DNA of 64,000 bases from Cinclus cinclus (lineage: Eukaryota > Chordata > Aves > Passeriformes > Cinclidae). Every line of letters begins with the position of its first letter. Position 1 is the first letter of the stretch. Location of the stretch: positions 62,001 through 126,000 of the forward strand of contig NW_026912154.1 in assembly GCF_963662255.1 (NCBI RefSeq), given 5' to 3'. Of the stretch, positions 23,014 to 33,496 are shown piece after piece. The position numbers were made by a program, and so were the translations under genes. A model generated the notes under the pieces. The model was given only the letters and a program-made list of their open reading frames with translations. It was not told the origin of the DNA and ran no database searches.

Positions 23014-26000
23014 ATGGGACGTGCCGGAGCCATGGGTGACGGTGACGTGCTGATGATTGCACTTGTCCTGCTGCTGGCCGCTGTGGCTGCCTGCTGGGCC
23101 CTTGCCCACTGGCAACCACGTAGGCCTCGGTCCCGGACAGCAAAGAGGAGCAAGCGCCCCGGGGTCCGGCCCAGAGGCTCACGGAGGAAGCTGGGAGCCC
23201 CTGCGGCTCCCGGGTCCCGCAGGCCTCGGCCGACCCCCCGCAAGCGGCCATGTGCTCCCGCGAGCCCCCCGGGCAGCCCCTGCAGCTGCGGCCCCTTGGT
23301 GGCAGTGGCCCAGGAGCTGCAGGTTCTCATGCGGCAGCTCTGGGGTCGCAGGGGGACCCGTGCGCCGCTCTACTCTGGGATGTGGCAGGCGTTGTGGAAG
23401 GAGCTGGCGAAGCTGGTGAAGCAAGGCCACCTGCCCTGCTGTGGCTCCTTCGGCTCCTCAGGAAGCCTCCATCCCTTCCAGAGGCTTCTCTCCATCCCTG
23501 GGAGAGCCTCCAGCCCTGCAAGGATGGCACACCAGCGGACACCCTCCACGCACGCAGGGACCTCAGGCTGTCAGAGACCCTCCATCTCCCAGCCAGGAGC
23601 CTCTGCTCTCTCTGACAGCCTCCATCCCTCGCAGAGGCTCAGTGAGACCTGTCAGCCTGCGGAAGGTGCAGAGCCCGTGGACAGGTCTGCCAGCTCCCTT
23701 GGACTGACGGGCACCAGCAACACGGGCCCAACCCTGACCGCTGACGTGGCCAGGGAAAGCCCGGTAGTCCTGATGGGAGCCCAGTCCGAGCCAGGGGAGC
23801 CTTCCCAGGAGCAGCTGGCCGAGCAGCAAGCGTCCTGGAGGCAACAGTTGCCGGCCCACAGCTGCCAGGACGCTGTGCCCCTCGCGGCAGCCGGCAACAG
23901 CCCGAGCCTGGTGGTGGAGAGGACCCTCGACACACCAAGGGGGTTCCTCCATCTCCAGGAAGCTGCCCCAGGACAGCCCTCGACCACCACCAAGGCCTCT
24001 CTAAGAGCAGGTGAGATCTGCCTGGGAGCTGTCTGAGGCTCCCGCATGGCTCTTGAGGGGCATCCCCCGGCCAGGCCACGGCCCCTGATGCCAAAGGCTT
24101 CAGAGGCTTCAAAAACCCTTGTCTGCTTTGCAGCTGCTCCTGGGACGCCCCTGTGCAAAGCCTCGGGCTGTAGCCCCGGCCGCCCTGGGCAGCAGAGTGC
24201 CGCCCACGCCGCCGGGGACCGCGACGGTGCCGGCCTGCCCCGCTGCACGTCGGCCCCTGCAGCCGCCTCTGCGCACTGCTCTGCCCCAGCCGTGCCACTG
24301 CCCGGTGCGCAGCATGAAGCAGGTGAGAGCGAGGTGGCCCGCGGTGGTGCCGGCCCGCCTGACTCGCGGGTGTTTGTGGGGGGCCCTGGGCGCAAGGCTG
24401 ATGGCTCTCTCTTGGACGCAGGCCAAAAGAAGCGGCTGCAGGATCTGTACCAGCTGGGCCCGCCGCTGGGGAGCGGCAGCTTCGGCACCGTTTTCTCGGG
24501 CATCTGCCTCTCGGATGGGAGCCGGGTGAGTGGCCGTGACGGCCGGGCGTGGGAGCAGGGGCAGAGCTGGGGAGGGCCAGGGCTTGAGCTCAGGCCCCCT
24601 CTCTCGATGGCTTGCAGGTGGCCATCAAACACGTGGCCCGGGAGAGCGTCCTGCAGTGGGATGTGCTGGTGCGTGAGCGGGGCCAGTGGGACGGGGTGGG
24701 GTGGGCAGGGATGAGCCCAGGGCCCCGACACAGGCAGGCGGGGGATGGCGCGGGGGAGCAGGCGTGGGCTCAGCGTGCGGTCCGGGGCACGGTGGGCCTG
24801 GGCGTGCCAGAGACCGGTGGTGGGGCCGGGCAGCGGGCACCTCCCCAGCATCCCCTGCGGCTCGGCAGGAAGCCCAAGCACCAGGGAGGCTGCCCGGGCT
24901 GGGGGGCACTGGGGCATCCCAGGCAGGGTCAGCGCAGCCCTGTGCAGGGCAGCATGCGGCCTGCTGGAGACATTGTCTCCTCCTCACAGCCCGACGGCAG
25001 GCTTGTTCCAATGGAGATCGTGCTGATGGAGAAGGTGGGCTCTGGCTGCTGCTGCATCATCCAGCTCCTCGACTGGTTTGAGCTGCCTCACAGCTTCCTG
25101 CTGGTGATGGAGCGTCCGGAGCCATCGCAGGATCTCCTGCAGTTCCTGCGGGAGCAGGAGTTCCTGTGCGAGGAGATGGCGCGCTGGCTTTTCCGCCAGG
25201 TGCTGGAGGCCGTGCGGCACTGCACCGCCTGCGGCGTCCTGCACCGCGACATCAAGCCAGAGAACCTCCTCGTGGACCCAGAGAGTGGCGACCTGAAGCT
25301 CATCGACTTCGGCTGCGGCACCTTCCTCCAGGAGCGGGCCTTCACACGATTTGCCGGTGAGCCCGCAGCCCGAGCCCCGCTCCCGGTGCCGGGCACCGCA
25401 CGGCCCCGTTCCCTCCTGGGACTTGGGCACGGGGCAGATGCTGTGCCCCAGGAGCCGGCTGCCGGCCCTGCCGACGGGGTCGGGGGGGGGCGGGGGGCGC
25501 GCTGCAAAAGCCGGGCCCCAGCCCCTCGGCTGGCCCGGCCCGCAAGGGGGTGGGCTGCTCCGCTGGCCTTCTTTGCCTTGCAGAAGGGTTTCTTGGCTTT
25601 GGCCAGTCACTTGGGGGACGTGGGGTGGCCCCAGGGGGAGGTCGGGGTCGGCGGCGCAGCCCCTGCCCTCAGCCAGGAGGCTGGCGCCAGGCTCTGCAAG
25701 GCGGCGGCCTGCGCCTGGACAGCACCGCCTTTCTCCCCTAGGAACACGCGCGTACAGCCCGCCCGAGTGGATCGCCCTCGGCTGCTACCAGGGCCGTTTG
25801 GCGACCATCTGGTCCCTGGGCGTGCTGCTGTACGAAATGGTCTGCGGGCGCCTCCCCTTCTGGGACGACTGTGATATCGTGTCGGGGCAGCTCTTCTTTG
25901 AACACCCGATCTCTCCAGGTTGGTATCCGGCCTCGAGAAGGCAGGCCGCGGCAGGCGGCCCGGCGTGGCCCTCGCGCAGCTGGGCGCGACGTCCACGCGC

Positions 26001-26297
26001 CCCGCAGGGCCGGCCGCAGGAGGCGGCCCGTGCCGACGGGTTTCGTCGCGGCACGCGTGGCCCAAGGAGGCGGCCGTGTCCTGCCGTGCCGCTCTCCCGC
26101 ACGGGGCAGAGCGGGTCGGGTCCCGCGGGTGCCGGGGGCAGCCGGGCAGGGCCCTTCTGCCGCTGACCGGCGCTTTCTGGCTTCTCTCCCCAGAGTGCAA
26201 ACATCTGATCCGCTGGTGTTTGTCCAAGCACCCCGCGGACAGGCCGCACCTGGAGCAGATCTTCAGGCACCCTTGGGTGCGGGGCGGGCGTTTCTGA
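23014..26297 (+). CDS. Pim-1-like kinase, copy 5 (7 exons)
   Basis: Exons: 23014-24010, 24134-24322, 24422-24525, 24618-24668, 24990-25356, 25742-25918, 26194-26297. The extension matches copy 4 at Thr242, Leu290, Ala291 and Arg303, and adds Arg137Gln and Pro226Ala. The kinase domain keeps HRD, unlike copy 4. It carries Ser589Leu (TTG at 25798-25800), three residues before the conserved WSLG segment, and Arg at 606, a form otherwise seen only in copies 10-12. Several private changes lie in intron 4. A close match to copy 4 in exon 1 but to copies 10-12 at residue 606 suggests conversion within the gene. Confidence 0.87.
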
Positions 26298-26353
26298 TGC
26301 CTTGCCGCAGCCTCTGCAGCACCCAGCGACCACGTCCCACGCAGGAGCCAAAC

Positions 26354-26359
26354 AATAAA
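26354..26359 (+). promoter_or_regulatory. Poly(A) signal of copy 5
   Basis: AATAAA 57 nt after the stop codon. Confidence 0.85.
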
Positions 26360-28112
26360 ACACCCACCAACCCACTGCGGGCTGTCCAGTCTGGTCCTTG
26401 TCAGCAGCTTCAGCTAAAGCAAGCTCTTGGGAAAAGGGGGAATCCCGGTGCTCCCTTCAGCCTTCTTTCTTCAAGCTTTCCAGCCTTTCCTTCGGCACGG
26501 TAACTTTGTGTCTTCCAGCACCGGCCCTCCTACATGGGAGGAGGGGCTTGAAGGGGCCAAGAAAGGCAACACTGAAACAACAGCTCTCCTTTCAAGGGCA
26601 TGGGGCTGCTTGGTGACTCCCGAAGTGAGACAAGGCAGGGCTCTGTGTGCATCCCAAGGGCCAGCGGGTGGCAGGGGCCCACACCTTGCTCTGCTCCCAA
26701 AGCTGGCAGAAGGACCAGAAGCACCAAAACGTCAATTCCCGTTGGGCCCTGCTGAACTCTTCCTCTTTCTTTCCCTCCAATGGCCAGCAGGCAAATGCCA
26801 GGGGCCAGGGGCCTCGTGGCAGACCCTTCCTCCTCCTCCTCCCCGGGGAGCCTCCTCACAGGAAGGGGGCGGCCCCCCAGAGCCCAGCACTCACCAGCTC
26901 AGCCCCCCCTAGAGCCAGGCGGCCGCCTGAGCCCCACGTGCCCTGGGCCAAGTGGGCTTCGGCGGCCGTCCCGGCCACAGCGACAACCGAAGCATCGAGC
27001 TTCACCCCTCTGACCGGAGGAAAAGGGCCAGCCAAACCTCAGCCCGGGGCACCAGGAGAGCAGACTTCACGCTGCAAGTTCCCCGGGGAAAATGGTTTTC
27101 AAGGTGCTGGGCTCCATCTGCGCTGCTCACTCTTTATTGCCTTCGTGTGTAACTCTGAACTTGGGATGAAGTTCTCTTCACAGTTTGGTTAGACAAAACA
27201 TTCAGTCCTTTTCCAGCCTGACAAGACAGGACGTCGTTGCAGCTTCAGGCCCAAAAGCGTAAACAAGGGCCAACTGAAGAAAGCAATGTGGCAGGAAGGA
27301 ACTTCAGAACCTAAAGCTGAAATTGGACAATTCACCCCAATACTGAAAACGGACCCAAATTCATGAGAGTGAGAAAACCTGTGACCGGTCGTCCATCTTG
27401 CGTCCATCTAGGGTAGAGCCACGGCCGCAGCCTTGTAGTGCCCAAGGTGGATCCTTTGAAGGCCTTTTAGTAAAGACCTCCTTGATTCCTTGAACACTGG
27501 CCGGCCTCTGTTCCAGGCGGCCTCTCCTAAGCATCGCCTTCCCGCTGGAAACCATTGCATTGTAGCCAGGGACACTGCAAAGTCCTTGAAGAGGGCAAGC
27601 CCTGCTCAGCAGAAAGCAAACCACCCCTGTCTGATCCACAGCATTCCCATCCGACACGCGCAACACGTGCCAGCTCGTGGGAAGAAAGAAACCTTATCGC
27701 AGTCAAAACCACAGCGGTGGGGGCACCATGTGCGCCCCTTGGCAAATGCTGGTTTATTTAGAGCAGAGGCACTGCAGAAGTCAGTGAGCTGCTAAGAAGA
27801 AACTCTTGGTGGCCTCGACAGCCAGCGCAGGAGAGCTGCCCAGAGAAAGAGGAACTTCAGCTCCCTCTGTCTCTGGAGGATGTGCTCAGGCACAGAGCGG
27901 CGGGTGTTTCCAGTTGGGGATGCTGCAGCGTCCTGCGAGCCGTGGCCTTGACGCTGCTGGCACCAGCACTCCTCCTGATGTGCCGCTTGCTCCAGGGAGG
28001 GACTCCTTGCAACGGGCTGAGCTGCCCTTCTTACTTGCAGGCTTCTTACTCGCCGCCTTTCTCCGGCCACCACGTGCATCTTCAGCCATGAGCCGGTTCT
28101 GCTGATCCCTGC
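26360..28112. other. Intergenic spacer between copies 5 and 6
   Basis: No gene recognised. Private marker: CAAGACAGGACG near 27223 where the other spacers have CAAGCAAGGACG. TAAAGACCTCC near 27471 replaces TAAACACCTCC and recurs in most later spacers. The hydrophobic 69-codon frame is at 27882-28091. Confidence 0.6.
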
Positions 28113-28218
28113 GGCAGGCGGGGCTGTGACGGCACAAAGGGGGCTGAGTGCTGGCGTGAGGCAGGGCTGTGATGTCCTGGCCCCAGCACTGTGACATCAC
28201 CGCGCCGGCGCTATATAA
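28113..28218 (+). promoter_or_regulatory. Promoter of copy 6 (GC box altered)
   Basis: The GC box at 28116-28124 reads AGGCGGGGC, a G-to-A change at its first base, the only GC-box difference I saw. The core GGCGGGGC remains. Inverted-repeat arms 28169-28176 and 28193-28200 and TATATAA 28212-28218 are unchanged. Confidence 0.62.
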
Positions 28219-28254
28219 GAGGGGCCGGCCCCCGCAGCTGCCAGTGCAGTCGCG

Positions 28255-31200
28255 ATGGGACGTGCCGGAGCCATGGGTGACGGTGACGTGCTGATGATTG
28301 CACTTGTCCTGCTGCTGGCCGCTCTGGCTGCCTGCTGGGCCCTTGCCCACTGGCAACCACGTAGGCCTCGGTCCCGGACAGCAAAGAGGAGCAAGCGCCC
28401 CGGGGTCCGGCCCAGAGGCTCACGGAGGAAGCTGGGAGCCCCTGCGGCTCCCGGGTCCCGCAGGCCTCGGCCGACCCCCCGCAAGCGGCCATGTGCTCCC
28501 GCGAGCCCCCCGGGCAGCCCCTGCAGCTGCGGCCCCTTGGTGGCAGTGGCCCAGGAGCTGCAGGTTCTCATGCGGCAGCTCTGGGGTCGCAGGGGGACCC
28601 GTGCGCCGCTCTACTCTGGGATGTGGCAGGCGTTGTGGAAGGAGCTGGCGAAGCTGGTGAAGCGAGGCCACCTGCCCTGCTGTGGCTCCTTCGGCTCCTC
28701 AGGAAGCCTCCATCCCTTCCAGAGGCTTCTCTCCATCCCTGGGAGAGCCTCCAGCCCTGCAAGGATGGCACACCAGCGGACACCCTCCACGCACGCAGGG
28801 ACCTCAGGCTGTCAGAGACCCTCCATCTCCCAGCCAGGAGCCTCTGCTCTCTCTGACAGCCTCCATCCCTCGCAGAGGCTCAGTGAGACCTGTCAGCCTG
28901 CGGAAGGTGCAGAGCCCGTGGACAGGTCTCCCAGCTCCCTTGGACTGACGGGCACCAGCAACACGGGCCCAACCCTGACCGCTGACGTGGCCAGGGAAAG
29001 CCCGGTAGTCCTGATGGGAGCCCAGTCCGAGCCAGGGGAGCCTTCCCAGGAGCAGCTGGCCGAGCAGCAAACGTCCTGGAGGCAACAGTTGCCGGCCCAC
29101 AGCTGCCAGGACGCTGTGCCCGTCGTGGCAGCCGGCAACAGCCCGAGCCTGGTGGTGGAGACGACCCTCGACACACCAAGGGGGTTCCTCCATCTCCAGG
29201 AAGCTGCCCCAGGACAGCCCTCGACCACCACCAAGGCCTCTCTAAGAGCAGGTGAGATCTGCCTGGGAGCTGTCTGAGGCTCCCGCGTGGCTCTTGAGGG
29301 GCATCCCCCGGCCAGGCCACGGCCCCTGATGCCAAAGGCTTCAGAGGCTTCAAAAACCCTTGTCTGCTTTGCAGCTGCTCCTGGGACGCCCCTGTGCAAA
29401 GCCTCGGGCTGTAGCCCCGGCCGCCCTGGGCAGCAGAGTGCCGCCCACGCCGCCGGGGACCGCGACGGTGCCGGCCTGCCCCGCTGCACGTCGGCCCCTG
29501 CAGCCGCCTCTGCGCACTGCTCTGCCCCAGCCGTGCCACTGCCCGGTGCGCAGCATGAAGCAGGTGAGAGCGAGGTGGCCCGCGGTGGTGCCGGCCCGCC
29601 TGACTCGCAGGTGTTTGTGGGGGGCCCTGGGCGCAAGGCTGACGGCTCTCTCTTGGACGCAGGCCAAAAGAAGCGGCTGCAGGATCTGTACCAGCTGGGC
29701 CCGCCGCTGGGGAGTGGCAGCTTCGGCACCGTTTTCTCGGGCATCTGCCTCACGGATGGGAGCCGGGTGAGTGGCCGTGACGGCCGGGCGTGGGAGCAGG
29801 GGCAGAGCTGGGGAGGGCCAGGGCTTGAGCTCAGGCCCCCTCTCTCGATGGCTTGCAGGTGGCCATCAAACACGTGGCCCGGGAGAGCGTCCTGCAGTGG
29901 GATGTGCGGGTGTGTGAGCGGGGCCAGTGGGACGGGGCGGGGTGGGCAGGGATGAGCCCGGGGCCCCGACACAGGCAGGCGGGGGATGGCGCGGGGGAGC
30001 GGGCGTGGGCTCAGCGTGCGGTCCGGGGCACGGTGGGCCTGGGCGTGCCCGAGACCGGTGGTGGGGCCGGGCAGCGGGCACCTCCCCAGCATCCCCTGCG
30101 GCTCGGCAGGAAGCCCAAGCACCAGGGAGGCTGCCTGGGGTGGGGGGCACTGGGGCATCCCAGGCAGGGTCAGCGCAGCCCTGTGCAGGGCAGCATGCGG
30201 CCTGCTGGAGACATTGTCTCCTCCTCACAGCCCGACGGCAGGCTTGTTCCAATGGAGATCGTGCTGATGGAGAAGGTGGGCTCTGGCTGCTGCTGCATCA
30301 TCCAGCTCCTCGACTGGTTTGAGCTGCCTCACAGCTTCCTGCTGGTGATGGAGCGTCCGGAGCCATCGCAGGATCTCCTGCAGTTCCTGCGGGAGCAGGA
30401 GTTCCTGTGCGAGGAGATGGCGCGCTGGCTTTTCCGCCAGGTGCTGGAGGCCGTGCGGCACTGCACCGCCTGCGGCGTCCTGCACTGCGACATCAAGCCA
30501 GAGAACCTCCTCGTGGACCCAGAGAGTGGCGACCTGAAGCTCATCGACTTCGGTTACGGCACCTTCCTCCAGGAGCGGGCCTTCACACGATTTGCCGGTG
30601 AGCCCGCAGCCCGAGCCCCGCTCCTGGTGCCGGGCACCGCACGGCCCCGTTCCCTCCTGGGTCTTTGGCACGGGGCAGATGCTGTGCCCCAGGAGCCGGC
30701 TGCCGGCCCTGCCGACGGGGTCGGGGGGGGGCAGGGGGCGCGCTGCAAAAGCCGGGACCCAGCCCCTCGGCTGGCCCGGCCCGCAAGGGGGTGGGCTGCT
30801 CCGCTGGCCTTCTTTGCCTTGCAGAAGGGTTTCTTGGCTTTGGCCAGTCACTTGGGGGACGTGGGCTGGCCCCAGGGGGAGGTCGGGGTCGGCGGCGCAG
30901 CCCCTGCCCTCAGCCAGGAGGCTGGCGCCAGGCTCTGCAAGGCAGCGGCCTGCGCCTGGACAGCACCGCCTTTCTCCCCTAGGAACACGCGCGTACAGCC
31001 CGCCCGAGTGGATCGCCCTCGGCTGCTACCAGGGCCGTTCGGCGACCATCTGGTCCCTGGGCGTGCTGCTGTACGAAATGGTCTGCGGGTGCCTCCCCTT
31101 CTGGGACGACTGTGATATCGTGTCGGGGCAGCTCTTCTTTGAACACCCGATCTCTCCAGGTTGGTATCCGGCCTCGAGAAGGCAGGCCGCGGCAGGCGGC

Positions 31201-31538
31201 CCGGCGTGGCCCTCGCGCAGCTGGGCGCGACGTCCACGCGCCCCGCAGGGCCGGCCGCAGGAGGCGGCCCGTGCCGACGGGTTTCGGCGCGGCACGCGTG
31301 GCCCAAGGAGGCGGCCGTGTCCTGCCGTGCCGCTCTCCCGCACGGGGCAGAGCGGGTCGGGTCCCGCGGGTGCCGGGGGCAGCCGGGCAGGGCCCTTCTG
31401 CCGCTGACCGGCGCTTTCTGGCTTCTCTCCCCAGAGTGCAAACATCTGATCCGCTGGTGTTTGTCCAAGCACCCCGCCGACAGGCCGCACCTGGAGCAGA
31501 TCTTCAGGCACCCTTGGGTGCGGGGCGGGCGTTTCTGA
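28255..31538 (+). CDS. Pim-1-like kinase, copy 6 (7 exons); HCD motif and DFG+1 change
   Basis: Exons: 28255-29251, 29375-29563, 29663-29766, 29859-29909, 30231-30597, 30983-31159, 31435-31538. This is the most altered kinase domain of the array. HRD is HCD (TGC at 30486-30488, as in copy 4), the residue after DFG is Tyr instead of Cys (Cys556Tyr, TAC at 30555-30557), Leu447Arg sits at the end of exon 4, and Ser426 is Thr. Lys434, Glu456, Asp534 and Asp553 are kept. The extension has Val24Leu, Pro242Thr and Ala273Thr. The intron 4 donor reads GTGTGT rather than GTGCGT. The frame is fully open, so it could encode a kinase of altered or reduced activity, or be drifting towards loss. Confidence 0.86.
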
Positions 31539-31594
31539 TGCCTTGCCGCAGCCTCTGCAGCACCCAGCGACCACGTCCCACGCAGGAGCCAAAC

Positions 31595-31600
31595 AATAAA
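31595..31600 (+). promoter_or_regulatory. Poly(A) signal of copy 6
   Basis: AATAAA 57 nt after the stop codon. Confidence 0.85.
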
Positions 31601-33354
31601 ACACCCACCAACCCACTGCGGGCTGTCCAGTCTGGTCCTTGTCAGCAGCTTCAGCTAAAGCAAGCTCTTGGGAAAAGGGGGAATCCCGGTGCTCCCTTCA
31701 GCCTTCTTTCTTCAAGCTTTGCAGCCTTTCCTTCGGCACGGTAACTTTGTGTCTTCCAGCACAGGCCCTCCTACATGGGAGGAGGGGCTTGAAGGGGCCA
31801 AGAAAGGCAACACTGAAACAACAGCTCTCCTTTCAAGGGCATGGGGCTGCTTGGTGACTCCCGAAGTGAGACAAGGCAGGGCTCTGTGTGCATCCCAAGG
31901 GCCAGCGGGTGGCAGGGGCCCACACCTTGCTCTGCTCCCAAAGCTGGCAGAAGGACCAGAAGCACCAAAACGTCAATTCCCGTTGGGCCCTGCTGAACTC
32001 TTCCTCTTTCTTTCCCTCCAATGGCCAGCAGGCAAATGCCAGGGGCCAGGGGCCTCGTGGCAGACCCTTCCTCCTCCTCCTCCCCGGGGAGCCTCCTCAC
32101 AGGAAGGGGGCGGCCCCCCAGAGCCCAGCACTCACCAGCTCAGCCCCCCCCTAGAGCCAGGCCGCCGCCTGAGCCCCACGTGCCCTGGGCCAAGTGAGCT
32201 TCGGCGGCCGTCCCGGCCACAGCGACAACCGAAGCATCGAGCTTCACCCCTCTGACCGGAGGAAAAGGGCCAGCCAAACCTCAGCCCGGGGCACCAGGAG
32301 AGCAGACTTCAGGCTGCAAGTTCCCCGGGGAAAATGGTTTTCAAGGTGCTGGGCTCCATCTGCGCTGCTCACTCTTTATTGCCTTCGTGTGTAACTCTGA
32401 ACTTGGGATGAAGTTCTCTTCACAGTTTGGTTAGACAAAACATTCAGTCCTTTTCCAGCCTGACAAGCAAGGACGTCGTTGCAGCTTCAGGCCCAAAAGC
32501 GTAAACAAGGGCCAACTGAAGAAAGCAATGTGGCAGGAAGGAACTTCAGAACCTAAAGCTGAAATTGGACAATTCACCCCAATACTGAAAACGGACCCAA
32601 ATTCATGAGAGTGAGAAAACCTGTGACCGGTCGTCCATCTTGCGTCCATCTAGGGTAGAGCCACGGCCGCAGCCTTGTAGTGCCCAAGGTGGATCCTTTG
32701 AAGGCCTTTTAGTAAAGACCTCCTTGATTCCTTGAACACTGGCCGGCCTCTGTTCCAGGCGACCTCTCCTAAGCATCGCCTTCCCGCTGGAAACCATTGC
32801 ATTGTAGCCAGGGACACTGCAAAGTCCTTGAAGAGGGCAAGCCCTGCTCAGCAGAAAGCAAACCACCCCTGTCTGATCCACAGCATTCCCATCCGACACG
32901 CGCAACACGTGCCAGCTCGTGGGAAGAAAGAAACCTTATCGCAGTCAAAACCACAGCGGTGGGGGCACCATGTGCGCCCCTTGGCAAATGCTGGTTTATT
33001 TAGAGCAGAGGCACTGCAGAAGTCAGTGAGCTGCTAAGAAGAAACTCTTGGTGGCCTCGACAGCCAGCGCAGGAGAGCTGCCCAGAGAAAGAGGAACTTC
33101 AGCTCCCTCTGTCTCTGGAGGATGTGCTCAGGCACAGAGCGGCGGGTGTTTCCAGTTGGGGATGCTGCAGCGTCCTGCGAGCCGTGGCCTTGACGCTGCT
33201 GGCACCAGCACTCCTCCTGATGTGCCGCTTGCTCCAGGGAGGGACTCCTTGCAACGGGCTGAGCTGCCCTTCTTACTTGCAGGCTTCTTACTCGCCGCCT
33301 TTCTCCGGCCACCACGTGCATCTTCAGCCATGAGCCGGTTCTGCTGATCCCTGC
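31601..33354. other. Intergenic spacer between copies 6 and 7
   Basis: No gene recognised. It has one extra C in the C run before CTAGAGCC near 32145, shared only with spacers 7 and 8. CAAGTGAGC near 32192 is private, and CTTCAGGCTG near 32310 is shared with spacer 11. The hydrophobic 69-codon frame is at 33124-33333. Confidence 0.6.
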
Positions 33355-33460
33355 GGCGGGCGGGGCTGTGACGGCACAAAGGGGGCTGAGTGCTGGCGTG
33401 AGGCAGGGCTGTGATGTCCTGGCCCCAGCACTGTGACATCACCGCGCCGGCGCTATATAA
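33355..33460 (+). promoter_or_regulatory. Promoter of copy 7
   Basis: GC box 33358-33366, inverted-repeat arms 33411-33418 and 33435-33442, TATATAA 33454-33460. Confidence 0.65.
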
Positions 33461-33496
33461 GAGGGGCCGGCCCCCGCAGCTGCCAGTGCAGTCGCG

